Origin: Apteryx mantelli
Lineage: Eukaryota > Chordata > Aves > Apterygiformes > Apterygidae
Assembly (NCBI RefSeq): GCF_036417845.1
Contig: NC_089982.1
Coordinates: forward strand, 70,507,684-70,571,683
Length of the DNA: 64,000 bases
Direction: 5' to 3'
A model generated the notes under the pieces. That model did no database searches, had not been told where the DNA came from, and saw only the letters and a program-made list of their open reading frames with translations. A program made the translations under genes and the position numbers. This document shows positions 10,336 to 24,199 of this stretch, piece after piece; the stretch's first letter is position 1, and every line of letters starts with the position of its first letter.

Positions 10336-13300
10336 TATTTTCTTTAATGCTCTTGCTCACTTTTAGGCCTGCTAATGAAGGCTGAAGTGTTTCTACTTAA
10401 TATACTCAGAAGGGCCTTTTTGAATGTGCTCTAGTTTGAGTATAATTTGAGGGTTTCTTATGAGCACATGCTGCAAGAAGAAAGCACATATACTGTATCA
10501 TTAGGGAATTGCTGGCTGTCTTAACACCTCTCTAACATGATTCATGCTAAAGCACTTAGGAACAGCAGTCTGTCCATGTGTTGCTCACCAACTCCCCCAG
10601 CCTGGGAAGGAGTAGCAGCAGTGGCCTAGTGGTATGAATAATTTATGTCTGGGGGGTAAGCAGTTCTACGTCTTCATATGTTCACCCATTAAGTGCGATT
10701 CGAAACCCACAGGAATGCACAGAATGTCCCGAGCTTCGCCGGGCTCTGAGTCACAAGGAAAAAAAGCTTCTCCTCCTCTGCTCCAAGCAAGGTGGGGATC
10801 AGCGGTTATGTCTGGTACTTTGGTGGGTTCATGACCATACATCCTACGTTAATAGAATGGATGCTACCATGTTACTTTCTGACTTTATTGAAAGAAATAC
10901 TCTGTAAAATGCTTTCCAATGGTGTGCAGTCCTGACTACTAAAAGGGGAATATAAATCTTAGAAGGGATACTTTGCATCAAAACAGGACATAAGAAAAAT
11001 TGATGTAAAGCTGTTTCTATGCAGAGGGATTTCTCGTTCTGGATCTTTTATTGGGAAGGACTTTATTCCTGTATCGTGACACTGAAATAGTTAACAAACT
11101 TCTGAGATCAGATTTGAGAAGCTTGATGAAAGAGCCTGATGTTTTGCCTGATTTTTCTTTTCTTTTCCTCTGTGGACAAAGGCCTTGAATGCTGAAGGCT
11201 GAAAAGCCTATTATCACCAGAAAGAAATGTAAGTAAACAGGGCATTACAATAATGAATTCTACAGTACATGACATGAAGTCAAGAACCAGCTCTGTGCAG
11301 CAAGCAGTGAAAGATTTGGCTGTATCTTGGCAATTTTTCAAAAATGATAACAATAAGAGGTTTTGTCGCTTCAGACATGTAAATCAAAAGGATATTTCAG
11401 CACTAAAAATGATACTGAGAGTTTCTAACCATTGACCCCAAACCAGCATTCAAAAATAGACATTAAAACCAAGAAGCTATAATCCCACAAGCCATGCACA
11501 ATCAAACCTAAAGAGCTAAAAAGATTGAATTTTTAAAGTCCATTTGAAATTAGGTTGGCAATAACTACCCTTATCCACAGGAGAAGGATTTTTGATATTC
11601 AAAGTTAAGATGTGATAAAAAGGAATAATCCAAAAATTATACCAAGAGTATATTTCAAAACCAGCTTTTGAAATGGGCTGAAATTCCCCAGTCTTGTTCC
11701 TAAATAAACGGCAAACACAGGGGTCGTGCAGCTAGGTAGCTGGGACTGTAAGCATGCTGAGAATTTATTTGTAAGCAGTGGAAGAGTGAATAAGTGAAAT
11801 GTGAATATGGTGAAGTTTGATATTTAGTCTTTTTATAGTGCATTAACAAACTGTACAGGTATGTCTAAAAACCAACAGTTTGGACAAACTGGTGCAGTAG
11901 AGATTTGGCAGTATGGAAGGACCTGTTCAAAATGTCATCCGCTGATAAAGCCTGAAGTTGCCTGTTAAAATCCCCAAAGGAGAAGAGAATGCCTGTACCT
12001 TTGAGAAATGCTTTACAAACTCTAAATGAACAAAGCGAAAACACAGTATAGCAACCTGTTAATGGCAAACTGTCCTTTTCACCGTCCTCCTCATCTGTGA
12101 TTGAGGGTAAGAGCCCTCGCTGCTTCTGTGAGGTGTAGTTCGTAATGCCATCGACGGTAGAGTATTGCTGATTTATCTGGGGCATCCTCTGGGAATGAAC
12201 AGTGTCTCTTCAAGAGACACATCCAAACAGCTGGGAGGATTGGACTGGGTACTTGTTCCTCTATCTAGGCCCTAACCACATACTTACACAAAAAAAAGAA
12301 GAGAAGGCTTTAAACAAGATGAATAATGTACTCTGGTGAAGCAAAATTCCACTGCAGATGGGGAGCAGGTTGTATTTATATATTATTATCAAGCTAACTG
12401 AGGTCACTGCTGTGCCTGACAATTTACAGCACAGCAAAAACTGCTGCCTCTTTTCTCTTCTCCCATGTTAAACCGAGCCAGTGTGACAGATTTGGGGCCA
12501 TTGCAGGACCTCCCCCTTGGAATGTGCCCCTCGCAGAAGCTTGTCAGAGGATGGGTTTGCAAAGCTGGAGCACAGAAGTCCAGGCAGCAAAGACACCACA
12601 AATCTCTGTTGCTTATTTCCTGGTCCTACTTCCCCATGAAGACAAGCCAGATGCCTGAAAGGGCAGCATGGATACCTTTGAGGTGGTTTTAGGGTATGAC
12701 CTAGATTGGGAAGAGTAGCTCAGATGACTTAACTTGGGTGAGGATCACCTTCAAGGTAGAGCCTAATTACTGGCATGAACATAACAGTGTGATGGGCACC
12801 AGTAAGACTTTTCTGAGGAGTGGAAAGCAGTACCGCTTCATCAAGAGGCAAGGAAAACATCTCTCATACAGATTATCGCCCATGAGTTGGCATCGAGGCT
12901 CTGATGTGATGCACGCAATGTAAATAATGGATTTGGGGCATGGGAAAAGCTTTCCCACTCAGGCAGGATCAGATCAGGCTTCAATCCAGGCTTGGAGAGC
13001 TACAAGCATTTCTATGAAGCTCAGCTGAGCCCAGTGGAAAGAAAACCCACAGTAGCGGCAGCCCAAGCCTGCTCCAGAACCAGAAGAGAGAATGACATAT
13101 TACATCCACATTAATAAGTCCCAGCATAAATTCAGAGACTTCTGTATGCTGCTCCATTACAGAGCATGACATGCTGTTATACAGCAACATGTCATGTTGA
13201 CTAGAGACTAGAAGAGCCTGAACACGTTCTGGATTAGTGCTTAGCATTATTCCCTAAAGAACCAAGACCAATCAGTAATAGGAACATATAAAGTCCAAAA

Positions 13301-14974
13301 AAAACCCCCACCCAAACAAACCTCTCCTCACTTCTTTAAGATCTATAGTACCTGTTGTAACCATGTAAATTTTTAAGAATTGTGAAGTTCATAAATTATG
13401 AGACCTTTATTAAGGCTTCTAAAAGTGGGACAGAAAGGAATTAAAACCTGGACTCTCCAGGGAAATCTCCACTTTCCTAAAGGTCTGCCCCAGCTTCAAT
13501 GTGTGGAGTCGAACAACTGAAAAAACAGATCTCAGTTTCAGCTAGTACCAAAACTGGAACTGAAATCAAAGATTTGGTTCATGATCTGTGCCTGCTATCC
13601 CAGCTTTGCTGAAGCCAACAAAGGTTAGTTTCAGTTAAAGACCTGGCTCAGGGTATATAAATGAACTAAATAAAGTGTCAGAAACTATGATTTTTTTTTT
13701 AATGATAAACAGTCCGTTTTGTTTTTTTTTAATTGGTTTCATTTAATAAATCATTCTAATGTGCATGTGAGGTAATATTTTTCATGCCAAATTGAGTTAC
13801 TTGGTGCTGAGCATTCTAATGTATATATGTATAGAAATTCAAAAGAGCTATGAAGCCAAACTGAATGGTATAAATATTTGCACTGTAAAACAAAATTTAT
13901 TTGATAAAACATATAACCGGGCATTAATGCTTCATAATGTGTAAATATTTCTCTGAAAATCAGCAAGTAATAGTTCTCCCATTATTATTAAAGAGATGTA
14001 ATCATATACCCCTGTCACAGGCAAGAATTATTGCCATGAATGTGAGCACTTATGTTTAAATAATGTGCAAGAAAATAAGCCATATAGACATGTTTATTCA
14101 GAAGTATTCAGCATCCAGTCCACTTATTGGTAGCAGTGGGATTATGGGTGATCCTGCCTATAACTTTCACCAGTATAAGTTACTAAACTTTCTGCTTTGT
14201 CAGCTTATGCCACGCATCCAGAAAATGTACTGCTGTTATATTGCAAAAGTTGTTGCGTTGGCCATTGGACTGGTATATTCCTTCTCAACATCAAATAGTT
14301 CCTCTAGAGTTTGCTGTTTCCAACATACATAATTAATTCCCACTGGATTTAAGTGATTTTAGTAACACATTGATGTCATCAAAATACTTAAGACTGCTAG
14401 AAAGTGAACCCAATGTTTTTTATTAAATTAATGCCTTTGATTTAAACTATGGGTAGTGAACTACAGCATCGAGACACATTTCACAATGTTCAGGCTTAGT
14501 AGATCACAAAATCATTAATGTTATTGAAACCCTCCTGGAAGGGCGCAGGGAATGGGACAAACCAGCATGACAACAACCAGACCAACCTAGGCAAACTGCA
14601 CCCAGTTCCACAAGCCGTTTGGGCTTACCGCATGTTACGTATGTAGAGAACACAACGTTATGTAGGAATGAGGAACAACACAGTGTGATATGAAGAGGAA
14701 CTGCACGTCCAGTGAATTTGTTTTCCTTGAAAGGGAAGGAAGCTGTAAGAAGTTGTCATCAGACAATTTAGTCTTAATATTACTGTGTAGGTTTTAGGCT
14801 CAGTATTGCATGTGCCAGGTTGTTTACCTGTAAGAACAACTGAGTGAGCTGGAGAGAGGCATGAAATACCTGTAACTTTTGTGCTTTGGTGGCTATAACT
14901 GAACTCTAATCTCCAGTCTGGCAACAGAAACATGAAGCATGGGAATTTTTCTTGAGTGTTATGCCCAAATTAAC

Positions 14975-14978
<4 letters not shown>

Positions 14979-15007
<29 letters not shown>
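14979..15007. repeat. (TA)n microsatellite
   Basis: This is an uninterrupted TA dinucleotide run of 29 bases. It is likely length-polymorphic and has no coding context. Confidence 0.95.
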
Positions 15008-15010
<3 letters not shown>

Positions 15011-16275
15011 TTGATTATAAACCTGTTTCCCATTGTATGAAACCCATTTGGCTCCCACAGGGAAAACTCCCCTTCAGACACATGCTTCATGGGGGTGCCT
15101 GTTTAGGTCTCACCCAGCGTGCTAAGCTGCTTGGCACTGTCAAGGTGTATTTCACGCTTAATATGAACATATCTGATGGGCATGCTCCCTGTTAACCATG
15201 TCTGGTGTCTGGTCTCATTGGGGAAAAAGGATAGGTATCTTACCAACAATTCACTAATGCAGTAAATTGCATTTGTTAAAGTTATAAAGTTGTTGAATAA
15301 GGCCTCAACGATAATTGCTGAACGTGGGTATTTATGGTAAACTGACACAGACCTAGTCATTAGGAAAGCAAAATTCAGCATTTTCTAACTGCTGGTTTTC
15401 ACTGACTATTGAAATTCAATATGCTATCACTGGAATTATTTATTGATCTATTTTACAGTTTTACAGACCATTGCCATATACTTGTTAACATCTGAAAATC
15501 AAATCCAAAGTAGCTATCTTTATGTTCAGTCCATCTTGTGCTATGACACATTTCCTGGGTGAAATAAACGCAATAAATTCCATGCTCTGCTAAAATGTTT
15601 TCACAAAACTGTATAAATCTATGGAGGCATCAAAAATAAAATCTAATAACAGAGATGAGGCCCAGGCATTCCTTCCTCATAGAAACTCCTGTGGCCTGGC
15701 TTGCAGAGGAATCCAGATCTCCATTTCCCACTGATTTCAGTAAGAGCGAGGGATAAATCCTCAAAGCATCATAGTCACGGAAATATTTTACCCATAGTTG
15801 CTTGCCATCTAATGCCATCTTCATTCCTGATTTAGGAGCTTACAGGAGCAGAGATCACCCTGAAATCTGAAGAAGGAACAGCCAGATCCACAAAACAATC
15901 CATCAAGTTGTCCTCCAGACCTGAAGCAACATGTCCATTTGCCACAGCCTGTAGAGAAGTATTGCTGTAAGGAGCTGTGTGATCCTTTACTTACTTACAA
16001 AATTACCATTCTAGACTATCTTTTGGTAACCTTACAAGTGTGCAGACTACTTTCTCCTTTTCTTTCACTATGCCTGTCTACAGACTGACCAGAATTTAGT
16101 CCTCGGTATTTTGGGAGATCGCAGTTACAGCAAACCTTTCCCAAAAGCAAGAAAAAACATTTTCCCCCCTTTAGTCAATAAATGTTTTCAAGCACTGCAA
16201 AAGCTAAACAGGATAGCTCTAAAGGTTTGGGACTAGTAAGACCTGACTGATTAGTATTAATCATTTATAATGAAG

Positions 16276-16289
16276 GAAGCAATTGCTTC
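16276..16289. repeat. Perfect 14-bp palindrome
   Basis: GAAGCAATTGCTTC reads identically on both strands. Its centre CAATTG is an E-box-shaped hexamer. It is isolated in intergenic DNA, and its function, if any, is unknown. Confidence 0.6.
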
Positions 16290-18899
16290 ATTTATGCCTC
16301 AGAGTCATGCAGCATTTTATGAAATATTCCAGGGATGCAGCTTCTGAACTAAAATATGATATTTTAAAATATAAAATCCAAAATAGTGGTTGCAGCTATG
16401 AAGCCTGAATTAGCCAGGTAGGCATTCCCACTTTCTGTCATTTTATTTGTAAAGCTGTGTTTCTTACCTTTACTTTTAAAGCTCTACTTCTTATATTTAC
16501 TTAGGTGGATCAGATTTTGCGTTAGTGCATTTTAATATTGTGGCACATCTTAAATATTGTAAGACTGGGCTTAACTGCTAGAATGCAAGAGGCTTGATTT
16601 TATGCCATGCTTGCAATAGATGTGCCTTTGTATAAAGTAGGAAAAATGGTAGAGATGGGATACAAGTGGCAGTAAAAAGAAAAATGTTGAGACTCTTTCT
16701 TTTAAGATACATCCTGCAGTTTAGCTATAAAGCTCCTTATTTTTAGAAAACCAGTAGAATTGTTCAGGCTCTGCCCCTGCAGTTTCAATAGCAGTGTAGT
16801 GCTTTAAAACCGTGACCTTGAAAAGAAAGCATTTACATTGTAAATGTACTGGCAGTATGAAGACTATTCTATGACTGAGTATCCAACTGCGGCAAAAAGT
16901 TCAGAAGCAGGTTTTCTTTATTGTGAAAGGCCTAATCCATGGGGCTTTTTTAGTGGTAAAAGCACTTGGCGCTAATTGTGGCTTAGTTCTAGCAGCAAAC
17001 CTGTACAATTCTCAGATTTCACACCGCCCATTAATTCTCACGAATACCAGAAATTATGGTTTCTGATAGGTGTTGATACACAACATTTCTGATGCTCAGA
17101 TTTTCTACAAACATAGGGGACCTCTAGAACAGATTAGTTCTTGTGTCTAAAATGCAGTATCGTTTGCTGGCATGTAGCACAGGAGCTTGTGATGACCAGA
17201 GTACTTAAAGGCTAAGCAGTATCAGCATGAAACAAGCTGTACAGGTGACACAGGGGTGACTTGTGGTGTAGCGGGCCTGAGAGCTGCTCCCAGCGCCACT
17301 GGCACCTCTCCTTGGGGCAGTGTTGGGGGAAGCACAGCGGAGAAGAGGCAAAGCACAACCGCAAGGACACCGTGCACGGCGTCCAATTCATGGCACATAA
17401 AAAGCCTCCCCTTGGAGAAGTTCCTTGGAGAGTGCCATGTCCCCTCATCTAACTACAAAGTTACGGTGTTCTCCATCCTGCCTCGAGATAATTAGCTCCC
17501 CCAACAGCCTTTTTGCCTCCTTTTCCACAGTTCCTGTGTTCGTTCAGTTGCTCTCAGATTTACTCTTAATTTCGTTGCTAGGAACATGGCAAGGGTATGG
17601 ATTTGTCCCACTGGGAGATGCTGGGGTCCCAGCAACTGGTACTGCCACCACCGCTGCTTTCCAAGAAGTGGGCTTGCATGTCTAGCATAGGGGAGTCAGC
17701 AGGAGGCACTACCTGCTACCCAGGGGTGGAAACAGGGTGCGTCTGCTGCCAGAATGTCTTCCCCTACCTCCATTTCCACTCTAACCTTGCTTTCTCTCTG
17801 CCGTACATATTTCATTGCACGTCCTTCAACTGCAGTCCCTTTCTCTGCTCTGTTTGTGTCCCTCATAATTTCCTGTTCCACCTCCATCCTGCTGCAAGCA
17901 TGGCCTCATTCTCCCCATCTAAGCACTACCTTTCTGTGCTGATTTAGGGAATGTAATATAGCAAAAACAAGCCAAAGGGAAAAAAAAAAGGACTAAAGGA
18001 CTGCAGTTGGATTAGCTCAAGTTTATTCATGGAAGAATAATTTAAAGGGTCAGTTGCTTTCCTGAAGTCAGCTTGGATTCTGTCCTATTGGAAAGACTGA
18101 CAAATTGTGGACATTTGGGGAAGGAATAACCTCACTTTAATCTATGGAGATTAGGAAAACAGTTGAGATTATTTTTGATGAGGAAGATTTGCGGTTTTAA
18201 TTTCATTAACAACCTGAGATGGTGGTGTTTTTGGATAAAAGTGAAGGTTTTCAAGGTAACGGGTGAAATCAGAAATCTGGGAAACTCCCTTAAAGACCTC
18301 CAAATAGTGCAAGATCCTCAGTGAAAGACAGAGAATTGGTGTCTGTAAGACTAAGCTTGTGCCTGACTCGCTGAGCTGCTGGATCAGTTTAGGAAGGTTC
18401 CCTGCATGCTATGTCTCTCCTCACCTCCATATACATTCGAACAGGAGTTTACATTAAAAGAATTGTCCCAGTGAGAGAGAAAGAGTAGGACACTTTATCT
18501 CTCCCATATAATGTGACTTTGTCACTTTGTCCAGCTTTAGGTAAGTGAAAGTTAGAAACCTAGCCAAAGACTGTTTTGGAAATCCCATTCAAAGCCATGG
18601 AGAAAGATCTTATCCTGGCTCATCCTGCCCATCTCAGACTGGGGTGAAGACCCGCTGTTCAGCTCTCTCCACTGACAGCCTAAGGAGCATAAGGACCAGA
18701 AGACTAACATTTAGATGGCTAAAGAGAGCTGAGGTGAATCCCCCTAAGTTATTATCTTTGAAATTTTTGCTGTTTTGGTGTGGAGGCCTGAGACTCCACA
18801 GCTTAGGGTGATTTCTGTCCTGCATTTAAAGCAGAGATTCACCCTCTCGATTATGTATTAGTTCTAGCAGCAAACCTTCCCCAAAATTACAGTTCCCAT

Positions 18900-19160
18900 C
18901 CTTTAAAAACAGAATGAATGTTCTGAGCATTAATAATAAATCTGTTAATTTGAGTTAAAATTAAACTGGTCATTAAGAGAAAATTAGCACCTGTTCTTTG
19001 TCCTGAATAATCTTAAAAACAAATAACAGACTCTTTCAACTCTCCATATAGTTAAAATTAATTGAAATTTTGTGCACAAGCTGTACTTAATAAAATTAGA
19101 TTGTAATTAAGATAAGTTACTAATTATTGTTTTATCTAATTGCTGTAATTACATAGGATC
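18900..19160. promoter_or_regulatory. Candidate conserved non-coding element (dense TAATTA-type motifs)
   Basis: A very AT-rich stretch contains TTAATTTGAGTTAAAATTAA, AGTTAAAATTAATTG, TTGTAATTAAG, ACTAATTATTG and CTAATTGCTGTAATTAC. These are at least six homeodomain core sites within 260 bases, without simple-sequence structure. This resembles conserved enhancers flanking developmental genes, but the high AT content also makes such motifs common by chance. Confidence 0.25.
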
Positions 19161-21394
19161 CAAAGAGGGTCAGATCAATAGTTCAGTTAACTCTGAAGTG
19201 GAGCTGCATCAGAGATCAGCCAGTCACTGTCCTCCTCTACAGACAGTCTTCACAAAACAAGTCTTATAGATAAGACAATGATTCAGTGGTAGGAGGTAGA
19301 CTGGGCATGTCAAGAATCCCCAGTCTTAGTATATTTTTTAGCACAGGTAGGCTGAATCAGACATAAATGGCTAAAAGAACTTCTCCTGTTATTTTTAGCT
19401 TGACTCCACTGGGTAGTGAAAAGGCACCAGTACAAGGAGATCCTTTCAGTCGCAATGGCATTAAGACGGTGCTAAGTGGAGGAAGCCTAAGGAAGGTCAT
19501 TGGTGGGCAAGCTATAGTTATTTCATTAACTGATCATATCCTGCTTTGTAAAATTGAGTAGTTGATGAAAATATTAAGAATAGAAACCATCCAAATCTGG
19601 TCATGCTTCATTATCTTACAGTAAAGCAGATACAGCCATGACCTTTTAGAGCAGTCTTGTCAAAAACTTGAGGTTGGGACACCTTCAGAAAGGCTACTGA
19701 GGCAATGGTTACTGCTGTGCTGCTACTGAACTCTCATGGCTTTCAAACATCCTCCAGCACAGTGTGTTATTCTTCTCAAGTATATAATTGCTGGTGCCTT
19801 CCTCTCACAGCTGGACTGTTTAATATAGAGCTGGTTATACTCTAGTGTCAATGGCAGCTTGATAGTTACGTCCAGGGCCTCCATTTGACAGGACAAATAA
19901 TCAGATCAATGTACACTGCTACTCCTTCAATCGAATGCTAGCTGCAGAAATTCATCAAATCGCACCAATAAGACAACATATTTCTAGTATTTGATGTCCC
20001 AAAGGGAAAGTGTGTCAGCTCAAAGGCCCTGATTCTTCTTTTGCATATCCACCAAAGAGCCGAGGAAGGCCTCAAACTAATGATGGTAGGAGGTCACGGT
20101 TTTGCCAAAGCATTAATATGGAAAGCACAAAGTACCTCTATATTTTTAGAATTTTTATAGACAAATGAAGGTAGTGAATTGGGAGTTAATCTTAAATAAA
20201 AGGGTATCTTGAATAAAAGTAGCATTTTGTTCCTCTGATTACAGGCTCTTAGTAAGACAGGTGATTCTTTACACCTTTCATGTAGTTAAAACTATGGAAG
20301 TCTCGAGTCTTACATCTGGAGACAGTTTTATAGGATTAATAGCCATTTTCCCCACTTAAATATCATTGCTTTAAAAGTTCTTCTGCAGACTATCCCATGG
20401 AGAGTGTTGGAAGCTTATCTTTCAAAACGGTTGAATTCTCCTAAATGGACATGAGGTGCCAATGAAGTGGCTACCTACGCTCTGCCTTCATAGAGGGATA
20501 TGAGCAGGATATAGTCTGGCATACTCCCTCACCTGTCTCATTGAGGCCATTATTTCTGGACATAGGATGGCTAAAACTGAGCTCCAAGTGTCCATAGTAT
20601 GCAAAATTCAGGCTGCTCATCGATCCTAGCTACCTTTGTAGCATTTGGCATGAGATATGGGATGAGAGCCTTCTAGGAAGGATGCCAGAAAATCTTGCCT
20701 ACAGGCAGTTGGCCAGACCATGGCACCAGCATGGCAAAAGCAGTGCAGAATGACACTGTGAACACTGTGAGTGCATATCCCCAGCCTGAGCTAAGTGATG
20801 GAGGTACCCAGAAATCCAGCCTGACCCTACTCTTTCCTGGCTGCTCTCAGGCTTGCAGTGCTAGTGTGAAGAGAGTTTACGACAAAAAAAAGCAGAGCAG
20901 AAGAAACCTATATCCACAGGGGCATTTTGAGAAGAACAGCATGTTTCCATCGCTCTTCCTGCAACTGAGATCACAGGCGTCTCTTAATGAAAGTAGCTAC
21001 TGGCTATATTCTTAATGGGAATGCTATGATGACACAAAGAAAAAAATGTAATTTCTATTTTTAGGCAATCATTTAAATCTGGAATGAGAAACACTAAAAT
21101 GTCCTCATTGGAATAATTTTGTTATTTGGTAATGTTATTATACAGCAGAGCTGAGGTTCCTTGCATGCCATTTCTGAGCATTTCTCATACTATCATCTTC
21201 TAGGTACTTCTTTAAACCTCACTTTGGTTCTGAATTTTAGACATTATTTATGTTTGATTTGGGATAATTACATCATTCCTACAAATTTCTTGTTTAACTT
21301 CAAATTAACTTGAAATTTATTTCAGTACAGTTGGTATTTTTTTATTTTATTTTGACACAGAATATTTTCTGCATTTGAGCACCTATAACTAGCC

Positions 21395-21605
21395 TCATAC
21401 AAGTCCTAGAAAACAGAGTAAATAGGTCATCTTGTCTATTCCATTGCCTCAAGGGAGAATCAACTATACCTGTGCCATTCCTGACAGATATTTGTCCAAC
21501 CTGTTCTAAACAGCACTAATGATGGAAATTCCACGGTTTCCTTAAATTATCTATTCCAATGCTTAAATATCTTCTCAAAATTGAAACCATTATGAGATTA
21601 TTAAA
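21395..21605 (-). mobile_element. CR1 LINE fragment, antisense
   Basis: The + strand reads GTCCTAGAAAACAGAG, AGGTCATCTTGTCTATTCC, CATTCCTGACAGATATTTG, TCCAACCTGTTCTAAACAGC, TGATGGAAATTCCACGG, CTATTCCAATGCTTAA. Each block lies in the same order as in ancestral CR1 ('aggtcatctagtccaaccc - ccatccctgacaggtgtttgtccaacctgttctta - tgatggagattccacaacc - tattccagtgctta'). The right end fades into unique sequence. It is an old copy with no coding capacity. Confidence 0.8.
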
Positions 21606-24199
21606 AATGAAATTATGCCACCACATTTTGCAGTGGAGCCATTTAAATTAATGTGAAATGACATTTTAGTGTAAAAATGAACAATTGTGTCTAGCAGTTT
21701 GTTCAAGATTGGTGCACTCCCACTCACACAATAAGAGATAAAAAAATGATCACTAAACTTCCAGCTCTACAAGCAATTGCAAATCTCTTCACTTCAGCTT
21801 TCATAATTCTAGCAGCAGACATTGCATACCTGAGCTTCTGGCACTTTTTTCAAGGTGCTTCAGAAGGCCTCGACTGGAGAGATGTTAGGTGTTTATACAG
21901 GAGGCAATCTGTCTTATGATTATAATGATAATGTAAGCATCTAGATAGTGTATCGTGAACACAGATCTTCCAATTTGATGTACTTGCTATTTCAATCATG
22001 TTCTCTGAGTTATTTTTGAAATTTGAGATCTTGGCACTAATCTTTTCTATCTGGGACATACTCTGCTGTTGCATGCAATATAACATTATGAGCGAGGCCC
22101 AACTTTGCACAGCCTGACTTTGTCTCCCTTTGCCATCCCCTCAGTTGCTGGCCCCATCCTGCTGTTGGGTATTGTCACACTCTGTGACTGTGAGCTCCTG
22201 GGGAGAAATACTGTTTTCTCACGATGCATCGGTGTACCTTGTAGAAATCTACCTTGTAGATCCTTTCACAGTGCCAGCAATAAAGCACACCTAAGTTCAA
22301 AATAATGACAGTGTATTGTCAAAAGCTGTTTTAGTAACAATAGTAACAAACGGTGGCTATTTCATGTAAATAGGTGATCTCTTAAATTGCTCTTCAGAAA
22401 ACATACTGTATTTCTACAGAGTTTCACAGAACAGTGTTTCCTTTTAAGAAAGTTCTGGTCTGTAATATATACGTTTCTGAGTAAATTTCAATGTAGACAT
22501 ATCAAAGTTGCACTGCTGCTTTTTTTTTTTTTTTTTTCCACAATAGGGGCAATAGCAGGCGTGCTCCCTTCATTCATTCTTCTGCCAGCTGCTTTATTAG
22601 CTGTTTTAACTGTCTCTGCACAGGACAAACAAACCACCAGAGAGAATGGATAAAAGGTAAGTTAAGCAGCTGAACAGAATGGGGTTGGAGGAATATGGGA
22701 GAATAAAGCAAATACCGAGAAAAGTTATTTAAAAAATTTTGCTCTGCTTTTTCTTTAAAGTAAAAAACGCCATGGGAATTACTTGTTCCTCATTCCTGAA
22801 GTGTAGAACTCTGATTTTCTGAAAGGCTGGAGGCAGATGAAATCACCTGCACTTGTAGCTTGAGCAAAGAGTGCCCCTGTCCTAGGAATATCTTTTTCTA
22901 CAAGTTCTAACGACCAAAGTTTGTACAGGCTTGTTGTTATTGTACACACACAAGTAAAGGAAAGGGGGGGGGGTGGGGACAAGAGCTCTTTCTCCTGCTT
23001 CCATCAGTGCTGGCTGGTGGGTGACCTTTTCCAGCCCCAGGTAGCCCAGCGGCAGGTTTGCGGTGCTTCCCCACCACCTCTGGCCAGGGCTGCCCACGGT
23101 CCTGCTTGGGTTTCCTTCAGGCACCCTGCAATCACGGCAACTCTGCATTGCTTTTAAAAACTCATATAATCTTCACTTGCAGAGCACAGTGAGAAGTCCA
23201 AAGGGAACTTTGCTGCTGCTGCAGAAAAAAGGGCCCAATCCTTTATTGAGTCAAGCGTCCAGAACTCCTAGTGAAACCTGCTTTATAAAGAGAGTTTTTT
23301 GAAGAGACCTCAGCACTCTGAGTCCTGTTAGAGTTCTTCTAAATCTGCAAGGCAATAAGGCACCTAATACCGGCAGAAACAATCATATGCACATTGCCCT
23401 GCTGTTGCACTTGTCAGCGAGCCCATCATGACTCCAACATATGGTCTTTGCTTTTTTGGCTAAAGTTATGGTTGTCTTTCCTTTTCTCTCTTTCTTTCTC
23501 CCCCTGGCCCCCTTCACCCTCACTCTGACTCTCGCAGGAGCAATAAATGCCAGTAGTAAATATTCTCAGCCTCACAAGGATTTCAATAAATTAAGGTTCA
23601 CATCCAAGCTTTGGGCAACTTCCTGTATTCTAAATAGGATCCAAATGAAGGTTTTCCAAAGTCTATACAGTATAATAATAATAATAAAAAACATATTTAA
23701 ATCATTAAAATGAGTGACAGCATTCCCTATACCAGTTCTGGGCTCTATAAATAATGTATAAAACCAATCTGCATTATATTAGCAAAAGATAAAAATTAGA
23801 AAAGGGTGAGAGTAAAAACATTTCATTTTTCGATAACACAAAGAAAATGCTCTGTGCTGCCGAGCTGAGAGCTCCATCTTGTGGATGTTTGTGGCTGCTG
23901 ACTCATTTGCTGCTTGTCACAATATTTTTTTTAATTTTCACTCATTTAAAAAATGTTATGAGAATACAAGCTCTTTACTGAAAAATAACAGCAAACCAAA
24001 ACTGGTAAAACAAACTGGCACAACCACGCTCAGCATCCTCCCCAGCTGATCTTTCAACTGCTTCACCATGAATTTTCTCCCAAGCTCCCTCTCATTAGAA
24101 ATGGACCAGCAACTTGTTCGCAGCACTGATGGTGAAAGCCTCAATAATTAACGTATCCTGGCATCAGTGATCTGTTTTGTGTCCTTTCTTGCGAGCCAA
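21606..24199. other. Intergenic; no gene seen
   Basis: No gene is supported. It contains a retroposon-tail-like segment (22,105-22,300), an 18-base T run (22,520-22,537), a 10-base G run (22,964-22,973) and a moderately GC-rich piece at 22.98-23.15 kb. Short ORFs here are unrelated to known proteins. Confidence 0.6.
22105..22300 (+). repeat. Possible old retroposon 3' end (L2/CR1-like tail)
   Basis: TGTGACTGTGAGCTCCTGG, followed by AGAAATACTGTTTTCTCACG, resembles the common 'gattgtgagctcctggggcagggactgtctt' tail seen in ancient vertebrate L2/CR1-group retroposons, here within a CT-rich 5' context. The match is partial. The family is uncertain. Confidence 0.3.

Larger units (their letters stand above)
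10336..21394. other. Intergenic; no gene seen
   Basis: This is about 11 kb of non-coding DNA. Short ORFs at 11.1-11.4, 11.87-12.18 (-), 12.4-13.2, 14.06-14.33, 15.1-15.4, 17.2-17.95 and 20.7-21.0 kb have no recognisable domains and often mirror each other on opposite strands. It contains the (TA)n tract at 14,979, a 14-bp palindrome at 16,276-16,289, pyrimidine-rich GC-moderate sequence at 17.25-17.95 kb and a possible conserved element at about 18.9-19.16 kb. Confidence 0.6.
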
